A stretch of 15,754 nucleotides of DNA from JANWHF01 sp036276235 (GTDB lineage Bacteria > Planctomycetota > Phycisphaerae > Tepidisphaerales > Tepidisphaeraceae). A program made the translations under genes and the position numbers. The notes under the pieces were generated by a model. The model ran no database searches, was not told the origin of the DNA, and saw only the letters and a list, made by a program, of their open reading frames with translations. The stretch is taken from positions 1 to 15,754 of the forward strand of contig DATBDZ010000405.1 in assembly GCA_036276235.1 (NCBI GenBank), read 5' to 3'. How positions within the stretch are numbered: the stretch's first letter is position 1; each line of letters begins with the position of its first letter. Positions 1-6,652 of this stretch are shown here, in pieces.

Positions 1-2
1 CC

Positions 3-575
3 GCCAAGAGTGATCCGGTCGCGAAGATCGCCGATGCATCCGTTCAGCGGTTGCTCGCCAATCCGTCCGCGAATCTGGCTGAAGATGCGCAGATCAAGGC
101 GGACCTGACGGCGGTCGCGCAGCAGACCGGCGAAAATGTGCAGCTTGGCCGCGCCGTTTCGCTCGACGCCCCCGCCGACGGAACAGTCGGCGGATATCTC
201 TACAGCACCGCCGGCAAGGGCAAGATCGCCGTCCTGATGGCGGTGAGCGGAGGTGCCGCGCAGGACGTGGTGAACCAGCTCGGCATGCACATCGTCGCCG
301 CCCGCCCGATCGCGCTGGATCGATCGCAAGTGCCGGCGGACGTGGTCGCCAAGGAGCGCGAGATCGCCGTCGAGCAAGCCAAAGCCACCGGCAAGCCGCA
401 GCAGATCGCCGAGAAGATTGCCGAAGGAAAGCTGAATGCGTTTTACGCTGAGCGCGTTCTGCTCGACCAGGATTTCATTAACGCCGAAGTGTTCAAGGGA
501 AAAGTCGGCGACTTCCTCAAGGGCAAGGGCGTGACTCTGAGCAAGTATGTGCGCGTGGAAGTCGGGCAGAAGTAA
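3..575 (+). CDS. tsf: Elongation factor Ts, C-terminal part (5' end outside window)
   Basis: EF-Ts is the nucleotide exchange factor that recycles EF-Tu-GDP to EF-Tu-GTP in the cytoplasm. The reading frame is open from the left edge, so the N-terminal UBA-like domain and the TDFV region are missing and 190 residues are visible. The visible part matches the dimerisation core and C-terminal module. Landmarks are the KEREIAVEQAKATGKP stretch, then IAEKIAEGKLNAFYAERVLLDQ, then KVGDFLKGKGV and the terminal YVRVEVGQK, all in the expected order for the family. The gene normally follows rpsB, which would lie to the left. A palindromic repeat and a T-tract terminator lie 65-200 bp downstream. A 28-bp piece of this gene (508-535) is repeated after the next gene. 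Identity is close to certain; the true start cannot be seen. Confidence 0.96.
   Translation, partial: AKSDPVAKIADASVQRLLANPSANLAEDAQIKADLTAVAQQTGENVQLGRAVSLDAPADGTVGGYLYSTAGKGKIAVLMAVSGGAAQDVVNQLGMHIVAARPIALDRSQVPADVVAKEREIAVEQAKATGKPQQIAEKIAEGKLNAFYAERVLLDQDFINAEVFKGKVGDFLKGKGVTLSKYVRVEVGQK
508..535 (+). repeat. 28-bp direct repeat, copy 1 (inside tsf)
   Basis: This stretch encodes GDFLKGKGV in EF-Ts. It is identical over 28 bases to 1445-1472, which begins directly after the Uma2 stop codon. This copy sits in the intact gene and is presumably the source. Confidence 0.9.
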
Positions 576-640
576 CGATCACAGCGAGCCGGGCTTGGAC
601 CGTCGAACCCAGGTTGTGGGTAAGTTTGAATTCACAAATG

Positions 641-725
641 GGTGCCACAGGTCGCGGTACTCCGCGACCTGTGCGTTTTGGTTCAAGAGACGCACGGGTC
701 TGCGAGTACGCCGACCTGTGGCACC
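641..725. repeat. Palindromic intergenic repeat downstream of tsf
   Basis: The outer arms GGTGCCACAGGTC (641-653) and GACCTGTGGCACC (713-725) are perfect 13-bp complements. Inside lies a second perfect 12-bp hairpin, 646-657 with 662-673, with a TACT tetraloop. A third small stem joins GTGCGT (671-676) and ACGCAC (690-695). The structures are mutually exclusive, so the RNA could switch between one long-range stem and local hairpins. No T-tract follows directly, so it is probably a dispersed repeat and not the terminator itself. Confidence 0.75.
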
Positions 726-748
726 GAAACTTACTACCAAACCGGTAG

Positions 749-778
749 GGGCGAACCTTGTGTTCGCCCTTCTTTTTT
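749..778 (+). terminator. Intrinsic terminator built from a repeat copy
   Basis: GGGCGAAC (749-756) pairs perfectly with GTTCGCCC (762-769) around a 5-nt loop, and the tract TTCTTTTTT follows at 770-778. This is a textbook rho-independent terminator, placed to end the tsf transcript. The hairpin is one copy (745-769) of the 25-bp repeat that also occurs five times at 8970-9188. Confidence 0.82.
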
Positions 779-799
779 GCGCTTCACCTGCGTCGATTC

Positions 800-808
800 T
801 GATATACT
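800..808 (+). promoter_or_regulatory. Extended -10 promoter element for the Uma2 gene
   Basis: TG-A-TATACT at 800-808 fits the extended -10 consensus TGnTATAAT. No convincing -35 hexamer lies at the usual distance. The ATG at 815 is only 6 nt past the -10 element, about where transcription would start, and no Shine-Dalgarno site is present. A leaderless mRNA is therefore likely. Confidence 0.5.
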
Positions 809-814
809 TCAACC

Positions 815-1444
815 ATGAGCGTTGTTCAGACCAAGCCATTCGAGCCCGGCACCACGGGCTGGAGCGCGAGCGATCTTGACGATCCTCGCGTCGAGGCAAA
901 GTGGGAGCGGGGCTCATATGAAATTATCAACGGGGTATTAACCCAAATGCCGGCGGCCTACTTTCTCGGCGGCGAGGCGTGCTTCAACCTTATGGCGGAG
1001 TTGCGGCAGCAACTCAAGCAGAAGCGAATCCCCGGTGGCTTCTCGTTCGAAGTTGATCTGATTATCGACGAACAGCGCGTCGTTCGCGGCGATTCGTGCT
1101 TCATGACCCCCGCCGACAAAAAGAAGCAAGCCACTGAAGCCCGCAAGCGCGGCAAGCCTGATCCCACCCGTGCTCGGATCTACGTGCCGCCGACGATCGT
1201 TATCGAATCGATCTCGCCCGGTCACCAGGCGCACGACCGCGTGACCAAGTTCGCCTGGTACGCGGAATTTGGCGTTAAGCATTTTTGGATTATCGACGCC
1301 TACGAGCGCACGCTCGATACGTTCCAACTCGAGCGCGGCAAGTTCAAGGCGGTGGATGAGCTGTCCGGCGACACCAAATTCGAGCCGATCGCATTTCCCT
1401 CGATAAGGGTGGATTTGAAGGAAGTCTGGCCCGACCTTGGATAA
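815..1444 (+). CDS. Uma2-family (DUF820) PD-(D/E)xK nuclease-like protein
   Basis: The 209-residue protein has the Uma2 layout. YEIINGVLTQMP (35-46) matches the usual YELIDG.LV.M start of the fold. Then come VVRGDSCF (89-96), IVIESISPG (128-136), the HDRVTKFAWYAEFGVKHFWIID block (140-161) and a late TFQLERGKF strand. D93, E131 and K145 fall where the PD-(D/E)xK catalytic triad of the restriction-endonuclease-like fold is expected. The substrate and role of the family are not established; it is multicopy in Cyanobacteria and Planctomycetota and often lies near mobile DNA. A terminator and an extended -10 element precede it, so it is probably transcribed alone. A basic insertion (KKKQATEARKRGKPDP, 102-117) separates the first acidic motif from the second. 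The family call is firm and the activity is inferred. Confidence 0.85.
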   Translation: MSVVQTKPFEPGTTGWSASDLDDPRVEAKWERGSYEIINGVLTQMPAAYFLGGEACFNLMAELRQQLKQKRIPGGFSFEVDLIIDEQRVVRGDSCFMTPADKKKQATEARKRGKPDPTRARIYVPPTIVIESISPGHQAHDRVTKFAWYAEFGVKHFWIIDAYERTLDTFQLERGKFKAVDELSGDTKFEPIAFPSIRVDLKEVWPDLG

Positions 1445-1472
1445 GCGACTTCCTCAAGGGCAAGGGCGTGAC
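1445..1472 (+). repeat. 28-bp direct repeat, copy 2 (tsf tail fragment)
   Basis: It is identical to 508-535 and starts on the first base after the Uma2 TAA stop. After 1472 the similarity to tsf weakens, although GAGCA recurs if three bases are skipped. It is a non-coding remnant of the EF-Ts C-terminus, left by a duplication or recombination that placed the Uma2 gene here. Confidence 0.88.
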
Positions 1473-1654
1473 GAGCATGGGTCAGTGCGCTGCTGCGATT
1501 CACCATCTCGAAGGAGCGACCACTCGAGGACACGTAAAACACAAGTCTTTTCATATCAATTACTTATGTAGCACCGAGACAGCGAGAAGTTATCGCTGTA
1601 TTCCACGACACGTGGATAAACGCACCAAACGTGGTCCCGGTCCTGCCTCCGTTC
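1473..1654. other. Intergenic stretch without a recognisable gene
   Basis: Together with the flanking tsf fragment and the aroF leader, this gap is over 300 bp. It has lower GC than its neighbours. I see no convincing ORF, tRNA or riboswitch. A 70-residue open frame from a GTG at 1468 begins in the duplicated tsf fragment and has no recognisable motif, so I do not call it a gene. Confidence 0.5.
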
Positions 1655-1683
1655 TTGCATCCCCCGCTCCAAACCACTAAATT
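1655..1683 (+). promoter_or_regulatory. Possible sigma-70 type promoter for aroF
   Basis: TTGCAT (1655-1660) and TAAATT (1678-1683) are separated by exactly 17 nt. Each hexamer is only a partial match to consensus. Transcription would start near 1690, giving a leader of about 87 nt. Confidence 0.33.
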
Positions 1684-1720
1684 GCTCGGCTCTTTTCATC
1701 CAGCGAGGGCTGGCTTGGTG

Positions 1721-1740
1721 CCCGCGGCTTTGGGCGCGGG
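1721..1740 (+). promoter_or_regulatory. Small GC-rich hairpin in the aroF leader
   Basis: CCCGCG (1721-1726) pairs with CGCGGG (1735-1740) around an 8-nt loop, 36 nt before the proposed start codon. No T-tract follows and no leader peptide rich in aromatic residues is evident, so an attenuator role is only a possibility. Confidence 0.3.
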
Positions 1741-1776
1741 ATCCTTTGTGTATTGGTCGTAACCGGAGCGGTGGTC

Positions 1777-2832
1777 TTGATTATCGTGATGGCTCAACAC
1801 GCCTCGCAGCAGGCGATCGATCGGGTTGTTTCTGAGATCGAACGCATGGGCAGCCAGGCCCATCTTTCGCGCGGGAAATTCCGCACTGTCATCGGCGCCA
1901 TCGGCGAAGAAGGCGTCATCGATCAGGCTCATGTGGCGGCACTGGACGGCGTGGAGAAGGTCGTCCCGATCATGAAGCCGTACAAGCTCGCCAGCCGCGA
2001 GTTTCATGAGGACGACAGCATCATCGAAGTGGGCGGCGGCAAAGTCCCGAAGGTGAAGATCGGCGGGGTGCACGCGGCGTGCATCGCCGGGCCGTGCGCT
2101 GTCGAGGGTGACAAGATGCTCTGGACGATCGCCCGCCATGTGCGCGACGGCGGCGCGACGATCCTCCGCGGCGGCGTGTATAAGCCGCGCACCAGCCCGT
2201 ATTCGTTCCAGGGTTTGGGCATCGAAGCGCTCCACTGGATGCGCGAGTGCGGCGACGAGCTGGGCATGCCGATCTGCGTCGAAGTGATGGACACGCGGCA
2301 GGTCGAGCAGATGGAAAAATACGTCGATTGCTTCCAGATCGGCGCCCGCAATATGCAGAACTTCGATCTACTGCGCGAAGTCGGCAAGACGCGCAAGCCG
2401 GTCCTGCTGAAGCGCGGGCTGTCGGCCAGTGTCAAGGAATGGCTCATGTCGGCTGAGTATGTGCTGAGCCAGGGAAACCGCGGCGTCATTCTCTGCGAGC
2501 GCGGCATCAAGACTTTCGAAGACAGCATCCGCTATTCGATGGATATCTCCAGCATTCCGGTGGCGGCGCAGTGGTCGCATCTGCCGCTCATCGTGGATCC
2601 AAGCCACGCGGCGGGAAAGCGCGATTGGGTCAGCTCACTCGCCCTGGCCGGCATGGCCGCCGGGGCGCATGGAGTGATTGTTGAGGTTCACTACAATCCC
2701 GCCGAGGCGCAATGCGATGGCCCGCAGGCGCTGCTGCCGGAGACGTTCGCGGCGTTGATGGGCCAGTTGAGGCAGATTGCCGCGATTACAAAGAAGGAAT
2801 TCGCGGAAGCCGCCGAGTCGGCGAACGTATGA
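1777..2832 (+). CDS. aroF: 3-deoxy-7-phosphoheptulonate (DAHP) synthase, class I beta / AroF-Q type
   Basis: It condenses phosphoenolpyruvate with erythrose 4-phosphate in the first step of the shikimate pathway. I place the start at the TTG at 1777: GGAG (1765-1768) lies 8 nt upstream, and the product then begins MIIVMA, the usual first strand of the N-terminal ferredoxin-like regulatory domain (residues 1 to about 75). The TIM barrel follows with GPCAVE (105-110), GGVYKPRTSPYSFQG (132-146), IGARNMQ (188-194), LLKRG (210-214), VDPSHAAG (273-280), EVHYNP (303-308) and CDGPQ (313-317). These include the Cys, His, Glu and Asp metal ligands of the family. The 351-residue length is normal for this type. 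EVHYNP has Tyr where Pro is common. No other shikimate gene is adjacent. The alternative TTG at 1753 would add 8 residues without family support. Confidence 0.95.
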   Translation: MIIVMAQHASQQAIDRVVSEIERMGSQAHLSRGKFRTVIGAIGEEGVIDQAHVAALDGVEKVVPIMKPYKLASREFHEDDSIIEVGGGKVPKVKIGGVHAACIAGPCAVEGDKMLWTIARHVRDGGATILRGGVYKPRTSPYSFQGLGIEALHWMRECGDELGMPICVEVMDTRQVEQMEKYVDCFQIGARNMQNFDLLREVGKTRKPVLLKRGLSASVKEWLMSAEYVLSQGNRGVILCERGIKTFEDSIRYSMDISSIPVAAQWSHLPLIVDPSHAAGKRDWVSSLALAGMAAGAHGVIVEVHYNPAEAQCDGPQALLPETFAALMGQLRQIAAITKKEFAEAAESANV

Positions 2833-2838
2833 GTTTGT

Positions 2839-3030
2839 GGAGATTTGCGATTGCCGATTTGCGATTTGAAATTACAGATTTGAGAGGCCAAATCTGAAAT
2901 CTGTGATTTGAGATTTCAAATTTGAAATCCGAGTTGTGAATTCTCTCGACCGCGAAACGTTGAAATTATCGCTCCGATCCCGAAACCCGAAACTTGAAAC
3001 CTCTTCCCTGAACCCCGAACCCTGAACCCT
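2839..3030. repeat. AT-rich and degenerate short-word repeat region before tpiA
   Basis: The first half (2839-2930) is built from repeated GATTTG / AAATC words. It contains a hairpin, CAGATTTG (2875-2882) with CAAATCTG (2889-2896), and a perfect 18-bp palindrome at 2912-2929 (arms GATTTCAAA / TTTGAAATC). The second half (about 2977-3030) is a degenerate run of CCGAAAC, CTGAACC and similar words. No gene is visible. The composition contrasts sharply with the GC-rich genes on both sides. Confidence 0.7.
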
Positions 3031-3037
3031 CCCACCT

Positions 3038-3787
3038 ATGTCTCGCACTCCCTTCGTAGCCGGCAACTGGAAGATGAACACCACCAAGGCCGCGGCCATT
3101 GATCTGGCCCGCGCCGTCGCCAAAGGCGCGCCCCCGAGCGTGCAGGTGGGCGTCGCCCCGCCTTTTGTTTATCTCGACGCGGTCGCGCAGACGATCGCCG
3201 GATCGACTGTATTGCTCGGCGCGCAGGATGCCTATTTCGAGAAGAGCGGCGCGTTCACCGGCGAAATCTCTGTGGACATGCTCAAAGACGTCGGCGTGAA
3301 ATTCGCGCTGACCGGTCATAGCGAACGCCGACATGTGATCAAGGAGCCGTCGGAACTGGTGGCGAAGAAAGCCGCGGCGGTTTATGCGGGCGGGCTAATT
3401 CTCATTCATTGCGTCGGCGAGAAGCTCGAAGAGCGCGATGCCAATCAGACGCTGGCCGTCGTCGAAGCGCAGATCCGGGAGTTGAATGCGACGGCAATCA
3501 GCGATCCCGATAGGCTGGTCATCGCATACGAGCCCGTCTGGGCGATCGGCACCGGTCGCAACGCCACCGACGAGCAGGCGCAGGAAGTGCATTGGTTCAT
3601 CCGTCAGCTTGTCGGCAAGATCTGGAACCCGGAGTTTGCCGCCCACGTACGCATCCAATACGGCGGAAGCATGAAGCCGGACAACGCCAAGGGTCTGCTA
3701 GCGCAGCCCGATGTGGATGGCGGCCTGATCGGCGGTGCGGCGCTCAAGCCCGAAAGCTTCCTGGCGATTGTTGGAGCCGCCGCTTGA
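3038..3787 (+). CDS. tpiA: Triosephosphate isomerase
   Basis: It interconverts dihydroxyacetone phosphate and glyceraldehyde 3-phosphate in glycolysis and gluconeogenesis, in the cytoplasm. The 249-residue product is full length for the TIM-barrel family. AGNWKMN (8-14) carries the substrate-binding N10 and K12. GHSERR (93-98) carries the electrophilic His94. CVGE is at 125-128. AYEPVWAIGTG (163-173) carries the catalytic base E165 and the mobile loop 6. YGGS (208-211) and GGLIGGAAL (228-236) form the phosphate-binding loops. All catalytic residues are present. The ATG at 3038 lacks a clear Shine-Dalgarno sequence but matches the family N-terminus. secG follows after 49 nt, so the two may be cotranscribed, as in several other bacteria. 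Confidence 0.97.
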   Translation: MSRTPFVAGNWKMNTTKAAAIDLARAVAKGAPPSVQVGVAPPFVYLDAVAQTIAGSTVLLGAQDAYFEKSGAFTGEISVDMLKDVGVKFALTGHSERRHVIKEPSELVAKKAAAVYAGGLILIHCVGEKLEERDANQTLAVVEAQIRELNATAISDPDRLVIAYEPVWAIGTGRNATDEQAQEVHWFIRQLVGKIWNPEFAAHVRIQYGGSMKPDNAKGLLAQPDVDGGLIGGAALKPESFLAIVGAAA

Positions 3788-3836
3788 TTCGCCTGCGGCA
3801 TCAAAGCAGTTATTCGCAACGCAGCATTGGAGCATC

Positions 3837-4127
3837 ATGAACTTCTTTTTTTACGCAACCGTTTTCGCCTTTTGCTTTGTCTGCCTGATCCTGATCCTGC
3901 TGGTCCTGATTCAGAAAGGGCGCGGCGGCGGTTTGGCCAGCGCGTTCGGCGGATCGGGCGGGAGCACCGCGTTCGGCACCAAGACCGGCGACGTTCTCAC
4001 CTGGGCCACCAGCATTGTCTTTGGCGTCTTCCTTTTGCTGGCGGTGACCCTCAACCTCATCTCCAACGCCCGCCAGAAAGCTCAGAATGAGCATGACAAG
4101 GCCACGCAAATGGAGTTCGGCAAGTAA
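3837..4127 (+). CDS. secG: Preprotein translocase subunit SecG
   Basis: SecG is the small inner-membrane partner of SecYE that assists SecA-driven protein export. The 96-residue product has two predicted membrane segments (about 3-25 and 52-75). Between them lies the diagnostic LIQKGRGGGLASAFGGSGG loop (24-42) followed by STAFGTKTGD, and the tail is short, polar and cytoplasmic. I chose the ATG at 3837 because GGAG (3829-3832) sits just upstream and the first helix starts there. The open frame runs further upstream, but only by overlapping tpiA. It lies 49 nt after tpiA and 21 nt before yicC, which suggests one transcript. Confidence 0.94.
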   Translation: MNFFFYATVFAFCFVCLILILLVLIQKGRGGGLASAFGGSGGSTAFGTKTGDVLTWATSIVFGVFLLLAVTLNLISNARQKAQNEHDKATQMEFGK

Positions 4128-4148
4128 GCCAACGAGTCCGAGGACCGC

Positions 4149-5030
4149 ATGATCATCAGCATGACCGGCTTTGGCGACGCCGCCGCCGAACGCGGCGGAA
4201 CGCACTACGCGGTCGAAATCCGCTCCCTCAACAACCGCTTTTTCAAGCCGGTCATCAAGCTACCTGATGTCATCAGCGGCCTGGAGCCGGAGCTGGAAAG
4301 CATGCTCCGCGAGCGCCTCGGCCGCGGCTCGATCACCTACATCCTCAAGATGCGCTCCGACAGCGCCGAAGCCGCGTATCACATTAATGTCGGCGCGCTC
4401 CAGGCTTATCTGGAACAGCTCAAGCAGGTGAAGGGTTTGGACGGGCTCGTGCAGATCGACTTGGCGAGCCTCGTGCAATTGCCCGGCGTCTGCCAGGAGC
4501 CGCGCGACGAGGGCGACGAGATCGAGCGCCACGGCCCCAGCGTCCGCGAGCTGACGGCAAAAGCGATCGAAAAACTCGATGCCATGCGCCGCCGCGAGGG
4601 CGAAGCCCTCTTCAAAGAGCTGATGCGGCACGTCACGCTGATCGGCGAAAACCTCAAGGAAATCCAAAAGCGCGCCCCACTGGTGGTGGAGGATTACCAC
4701 CGCCGGCTGTCGCAACGGATCAAGCAACTTCTCGAAAGCGCGGAGTTGAAAGTGAACGAGACGGATGTGATCAAGGAAGTGGCGGTGTTCGCCGAACGCG
4801 CCGACATCGCCGAGGAAATCCAGCGACTGACGAGCCACCTGGAAGCCTTCGAACAGAGTTGCCGCACCGGCGAGCACGCCGGCCGCAAGCTCGATTTCAT
4901 CGCGCAGGAAATGCTGCGGGAAGCCAACACGATCGCCAGCAAGGCGAATGATGCGCAAATCGCCCGATTTATTGTGGAGATTAAAGGGGCGATTGATCGA
5001 GTGAAGGAACAAGTGCAAAACGTCGAGTGA
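4149..5030 (+). CDS. yicC: YicC-family endoribonuclease
   Basis: YicC proteins are conserved bacterial endoribonucleases; E. coli YicC has been linked to small-RNA turnover. The 293-residue product has the N-terminal YicC domain, starting MIISMTGFG with SLNNRFF at 26-32. It has the C-terminal DUF1732 domain, with the block ERADIAEEIQRLTSHL (216-231), then GRKLDF...EMLREANTIASKAND (245-268) and the terminal EIKGAIDRVKEQVQNVE. The start is supported by AGGA at 4141-4144 and by the invariant SMTGFG position. The order yicC-gmk-rpoZ-coaBC is conserved in many bacteria and is kept here. An 80-bp palindromic gap separates it from gmk. Confidence 0.95.
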   Translation: MIISMTGFGDAAAERGGTHYAVEIRSLNNRFFKPVIKLPDVISGLEPELESMLRERLGRGSITYILKMRSDSAEAAYHINVGALQAYLEQLKQVKGLDGLVQIDLASLVQLPGVCQEPRDEGDEIERHGPSVRELTAKAIEKLDAMRRREGEALFKELMRHVTLIGENLKEIQKRAPLVVEDYHRRLSQRIKQLLESAELKVNETDVIKEVAVFAERADIAEEIQRLTSHLEAFEQSCRTGEHAGRKLDFIAQEMLREANTIASKANDAQIARFIVEIKGAIDRVKEQVQNVE

Positions 5031-5102
5031 TGTCATTTGTCATTGGTCATTTGTCATTTGTCATTTCATTGACCGATGACAAATGACCAATGACCAATGA
5101 CA
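5031..5102. repeat. 27-bp inverted repeat made of TCATTTG / TGACCAA words
   Basis: 5031-5057 is complementary to 5076-5102 over 27 bp with one mismatch, and 18 bp of that (5040-5057 with 5076-5093) is perfect. The loop is 18 nt. Each arm is itself a near-tandem of GTCATTTGTCATTG-like words. The stem is AT-rich with no trailing T-tract, so it is a weak terminator candidate. It occupies nearly the whole yicC-gmk gap. Confidence 0.85.
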
Positions 5103-5110
5103 ATTAGCCA

Positions 5111-5701
5111 ATGAACCGCCCCACAGTAAATCGCGGCCAACTCGTAGTTCTCTCCGGACCGTCAGGTGTCGGCAAGAGCACGATTGCATTGCGCTTGCGA
5201 AGTGAGACGGGCATTGCTTATGCGGTGAGCGCGACGACGCGAACCGAGCGCCCCAACGACGACAAGGGAAAAGTTTACGAATATATCGATCAGGCGGCGT
5301 TTTACCGGCGGCTGGATGCCGACCAGTTTCTCGAATATGCCCAGGTTCACGGGCATTACTATGGAACGCCCGTCCACCCCACCTTGGATGACCTGGGGGA
5401 TGGCAAGGATGTGCTGCTGGATATCGACGTGCAGGGAGCGCTTCAGGTGCGTTATCAATACCCTGACGCCCTGCTGATCTTTATCCTGCCGCCTGACGAG
5501 CCTACACTATTGAAGCGCCTGGAAGGCCGCGGCCGGGATTCCAAGGACGATATGACCCGCCGCTTCAGGGCGGCCAAGCGTGAAATTCACATGGCAAAGG
5601 GCAGCCGCGCTTTTGACCATATGGTGATCAACGACGATCTGGATCGAGCGGTATCAGAGATTCGCCGCATTATTGTCAACAAGAAAGCAGGAGCACTTTA
5701 G
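5111..5701 (+). CDS. gmk: Guanylate kinase
   Basis: It phosphorylates GMP to GDP with ATP, in the cytoplasm, in nucleotide biosynthesis and salvage. The 196-residue product is of normal length. The P-loop SGPSGVGKST is at 15-24. The GMP-binding region holds SATTRTERP (40-48), VYEY (55-58) and YGTP (84-87), then LLDIDVQGA (102-110). The lid region FILPPDEPTLLKRLEGRGRD (124-143) has the typical arginines. In the GMP site the usual SATTR.PR.GE reads TERPNDDKG, a mild variation. The ATG at 5111 directly follows the palindromic gap and lacks an obvious Shine-Dalgarno site. rpoZ starts 1 nt after the gmk stop, so the two are translationally linked. Confidence 0.96.
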   Translation: MNRPTVNRGQLVVLSGPSGVGKSTIALRLRSETGIAYAVSATTRTERPNDDKGKVYEYIDQAAFYRRLDADQFLEYAQVHGHYYGTPVHPTLDDLGDGKDVLLDIDVQGALQVRYQYPDALLIFILPPDEPTLLKRLEGRGRDSKDDMTRRFRAAKREIHMAKGSRAFDHMVINDDLDRAVSEIRRIIVNKKAGAL

Positions 5702-5702
5702 C

Positions 5703-5933
5703 ATGATCGAAGCCCTCAAGAGCGACGAAGTGGTAAACAAGGTCGGCGGCCGATTCCGCCTCACCGCGCTGATCCAAAAGCGCATGTTCGAGCTAATGGA
5801 AGGCGCCCGCCCTCTGGTGGATCGCGGCAGCATGACCGATCTGGAAGTCATCATCCAGGAAATCCTCCAGGACAAAATTGCCATCGACTACGAAGCCAGC
5901 GGCCTGCTGCGGCCGGAAGAATTGAGAAAATGA
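5703..5933 (+). CDS. rpoZ: RNA polymerase omega subunit
   Basis: Omega binds the beta' C-terminus and aids RNA polymerase assembly. The 76-residue product shows the family core VNKVGGRFRLTALIQKRM (11-28), then LMEGARPLV and a conserved helix EVIIQEILQDKIAIDY (48-63). The start at 5703 is set by AGGAG (5689-5693), 9 nt upstream and inside the end of gmk. The gene directly follows gmk, as in many bacteria. A stem-loop lies just downstream (5941-5996) and may end or stabilise the transcript before coaC. Confidence 0.9.
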   Translation: MIEALKSDEVVNKVGGRFRLTALIQKRMFELMEGARPLVDRGSMTDLEVIIQEILQDKIAIDYEASGLLRPEELRK

Positions 5934-5940
5934 AAAATGT

Positions 5941-5996
5941 AAAATGAAAAATGTTGGAGCGCGACGACTGATCTCCGCTCCGGCATTTTTCATTTT
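5941..5996 (+). terminator. Bipartite stem-loop downstream of rpoZ
   Basis: AAAATGAAAAATG (5941-5953) pairs perfectly with CATTTTTCATTTT (5984-5996). An inner stem GGAGC (5956-5960) / GCTCC (5977-5981) is offset by a 2x2 internal loop. The descending arm is T-rich and continues as CATTT to 6002, which could support termination. It could equally be a dispersed repeat. Some read-through to coaC is possible. Confidence 0.5.
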
Positions 5997-6027
5997 TCAT
6001 TTATAATTCTTCATTCGAGGGACCCGC

Positions 6028-6645
6028 ATGTCGTCACCCGCTGAAATCCCGACTCCTTCCCTCAAGGCTCGCGAGATCATCGTCGGCGTTTGTGGCGGGA
6101 TCGCGGCTTATAAGGTGGCGGATGTCGTCAGCAAGCTTGTGCAACTTGGTGCCGGCGTCACCGTTTGCATGACGGATGAGGCGCAGAAGTTTATTACGCC
6201 GCTCACATTCGAGGCCCTCAGCGGCCGGCCGGTCCGCACCAGTACCTTCAATCTCGTCGAGAGTTCAGACCCACAACATATCGCGCTCACCGAGCGGGCC
6301 GACCTGATGCTGATCGCCCCCGCGACGGCGAATGTCATCGCCAAAATCGCCCACGGTATCTGCGACGATCTGGTAAGCCTGATGGTGGCGGCCGCCGCCT
6401 GCCCCGTCGTCTTCGCCCCCGCGATGAACAACCGGATGTGGGATAACCCGATTGCCCAGGAAAATGTCGCGAAGCTCACAACGCTAGGCTATCGCTTCAT
6501 CGGGCCCGAGGCCGGGTGGCTTGCTTGCCGCAACGTCGGTGCTGGCAGGCTCAGCGATCCGGCAACGATTGTTGGGCAAGTGTCAGAAATGCTCACCGCG
6601 CCGGTGAAGGCGCCAAATCCTGCCCGCGAACCTTCCGCCATGTAG
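6028..6645 (+). CDS. coaC: Phosphopantothenoylcysteine decarboxylase (CoaC half, separate ORF)
   Basis: This FMN enzyme decarboxylates 4'-phosphopantothenoylcysteine to 4'-phosphopantetheine in coenzyme A synthesis. The 205-residue product covers only the decarboxylase half of the usual CoaBC fusion. VGVCGGIAAYK (19-29) is the flavin-binding start. FITPLTFEALSGRPV (55-69) follows. QHIAL (83-87) carries catalytic His84. IAPATANVIAKIAHG (96-110) follows. PAMNNRMW (131-138) is the substrate motif and C167 in LACRNVGAGRL is the expected active-site cysteine. The frame ends soon after, at the normal domain boundary. GAGGGA (6017-6022) supports the ATG. The CoaB half is found as a separate ORF at 7693. 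The stop lies 7 nt from the end of a convergent gene. Confidence 0.93.
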   Translation: MSSPAEIPTPSLKAREIIVGVCGGIAAYKVADVVSKLVQLGAGVTVCMTDEAQKFITPLTFEALSGRPVRTSTFNLVESSDPQHIALTERADLMLIAPATANVIAKIAHGICDDLVSLMVAAAACPVVFAPAMNNRMWDNPIAQENVAKLTTLGYRFIGPEAGWLACRNVGAGRLSDPATIVGQVSEMLTAPVKAPNPAREPSAM

Positions 6646-6652
6646 CGCTATT

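Noticed and set aside
508..1472. Classical target-site duplication of a transposon carrying the Uma2 gene
   Set aside because: 28 bp is long for a target duplication, tsf continues intact beyond copy 1, and no transposase or terminal inverted repeats are seen.
1468..1680. 70-residue + strand open frame after the Uma2 gene
   Set aside because: It begins inside the duplicated tsf fragment, has no ribosome binding site or recognisable motif, and has atypical composition.
1753..1776. Upstream TTG start for DAHP synthase
   Set aside because: The TTG at 1777 has a GGAG at the right distance and gives the family N-terminus MIIVM; the extra 8 residues have no support.
1473..1776. tRNA gene or riboswitch in the aroF upstream gap
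   Set aside because: I could not find a cloverleaf, a TTCRA arm or a known riboswitch core, only a small GC hairpin.
4260..5036. 258-residue minus-strand open frame
   Set aside because: It is antisense to yicC, whose identity is certain, and it has no motif of its own.
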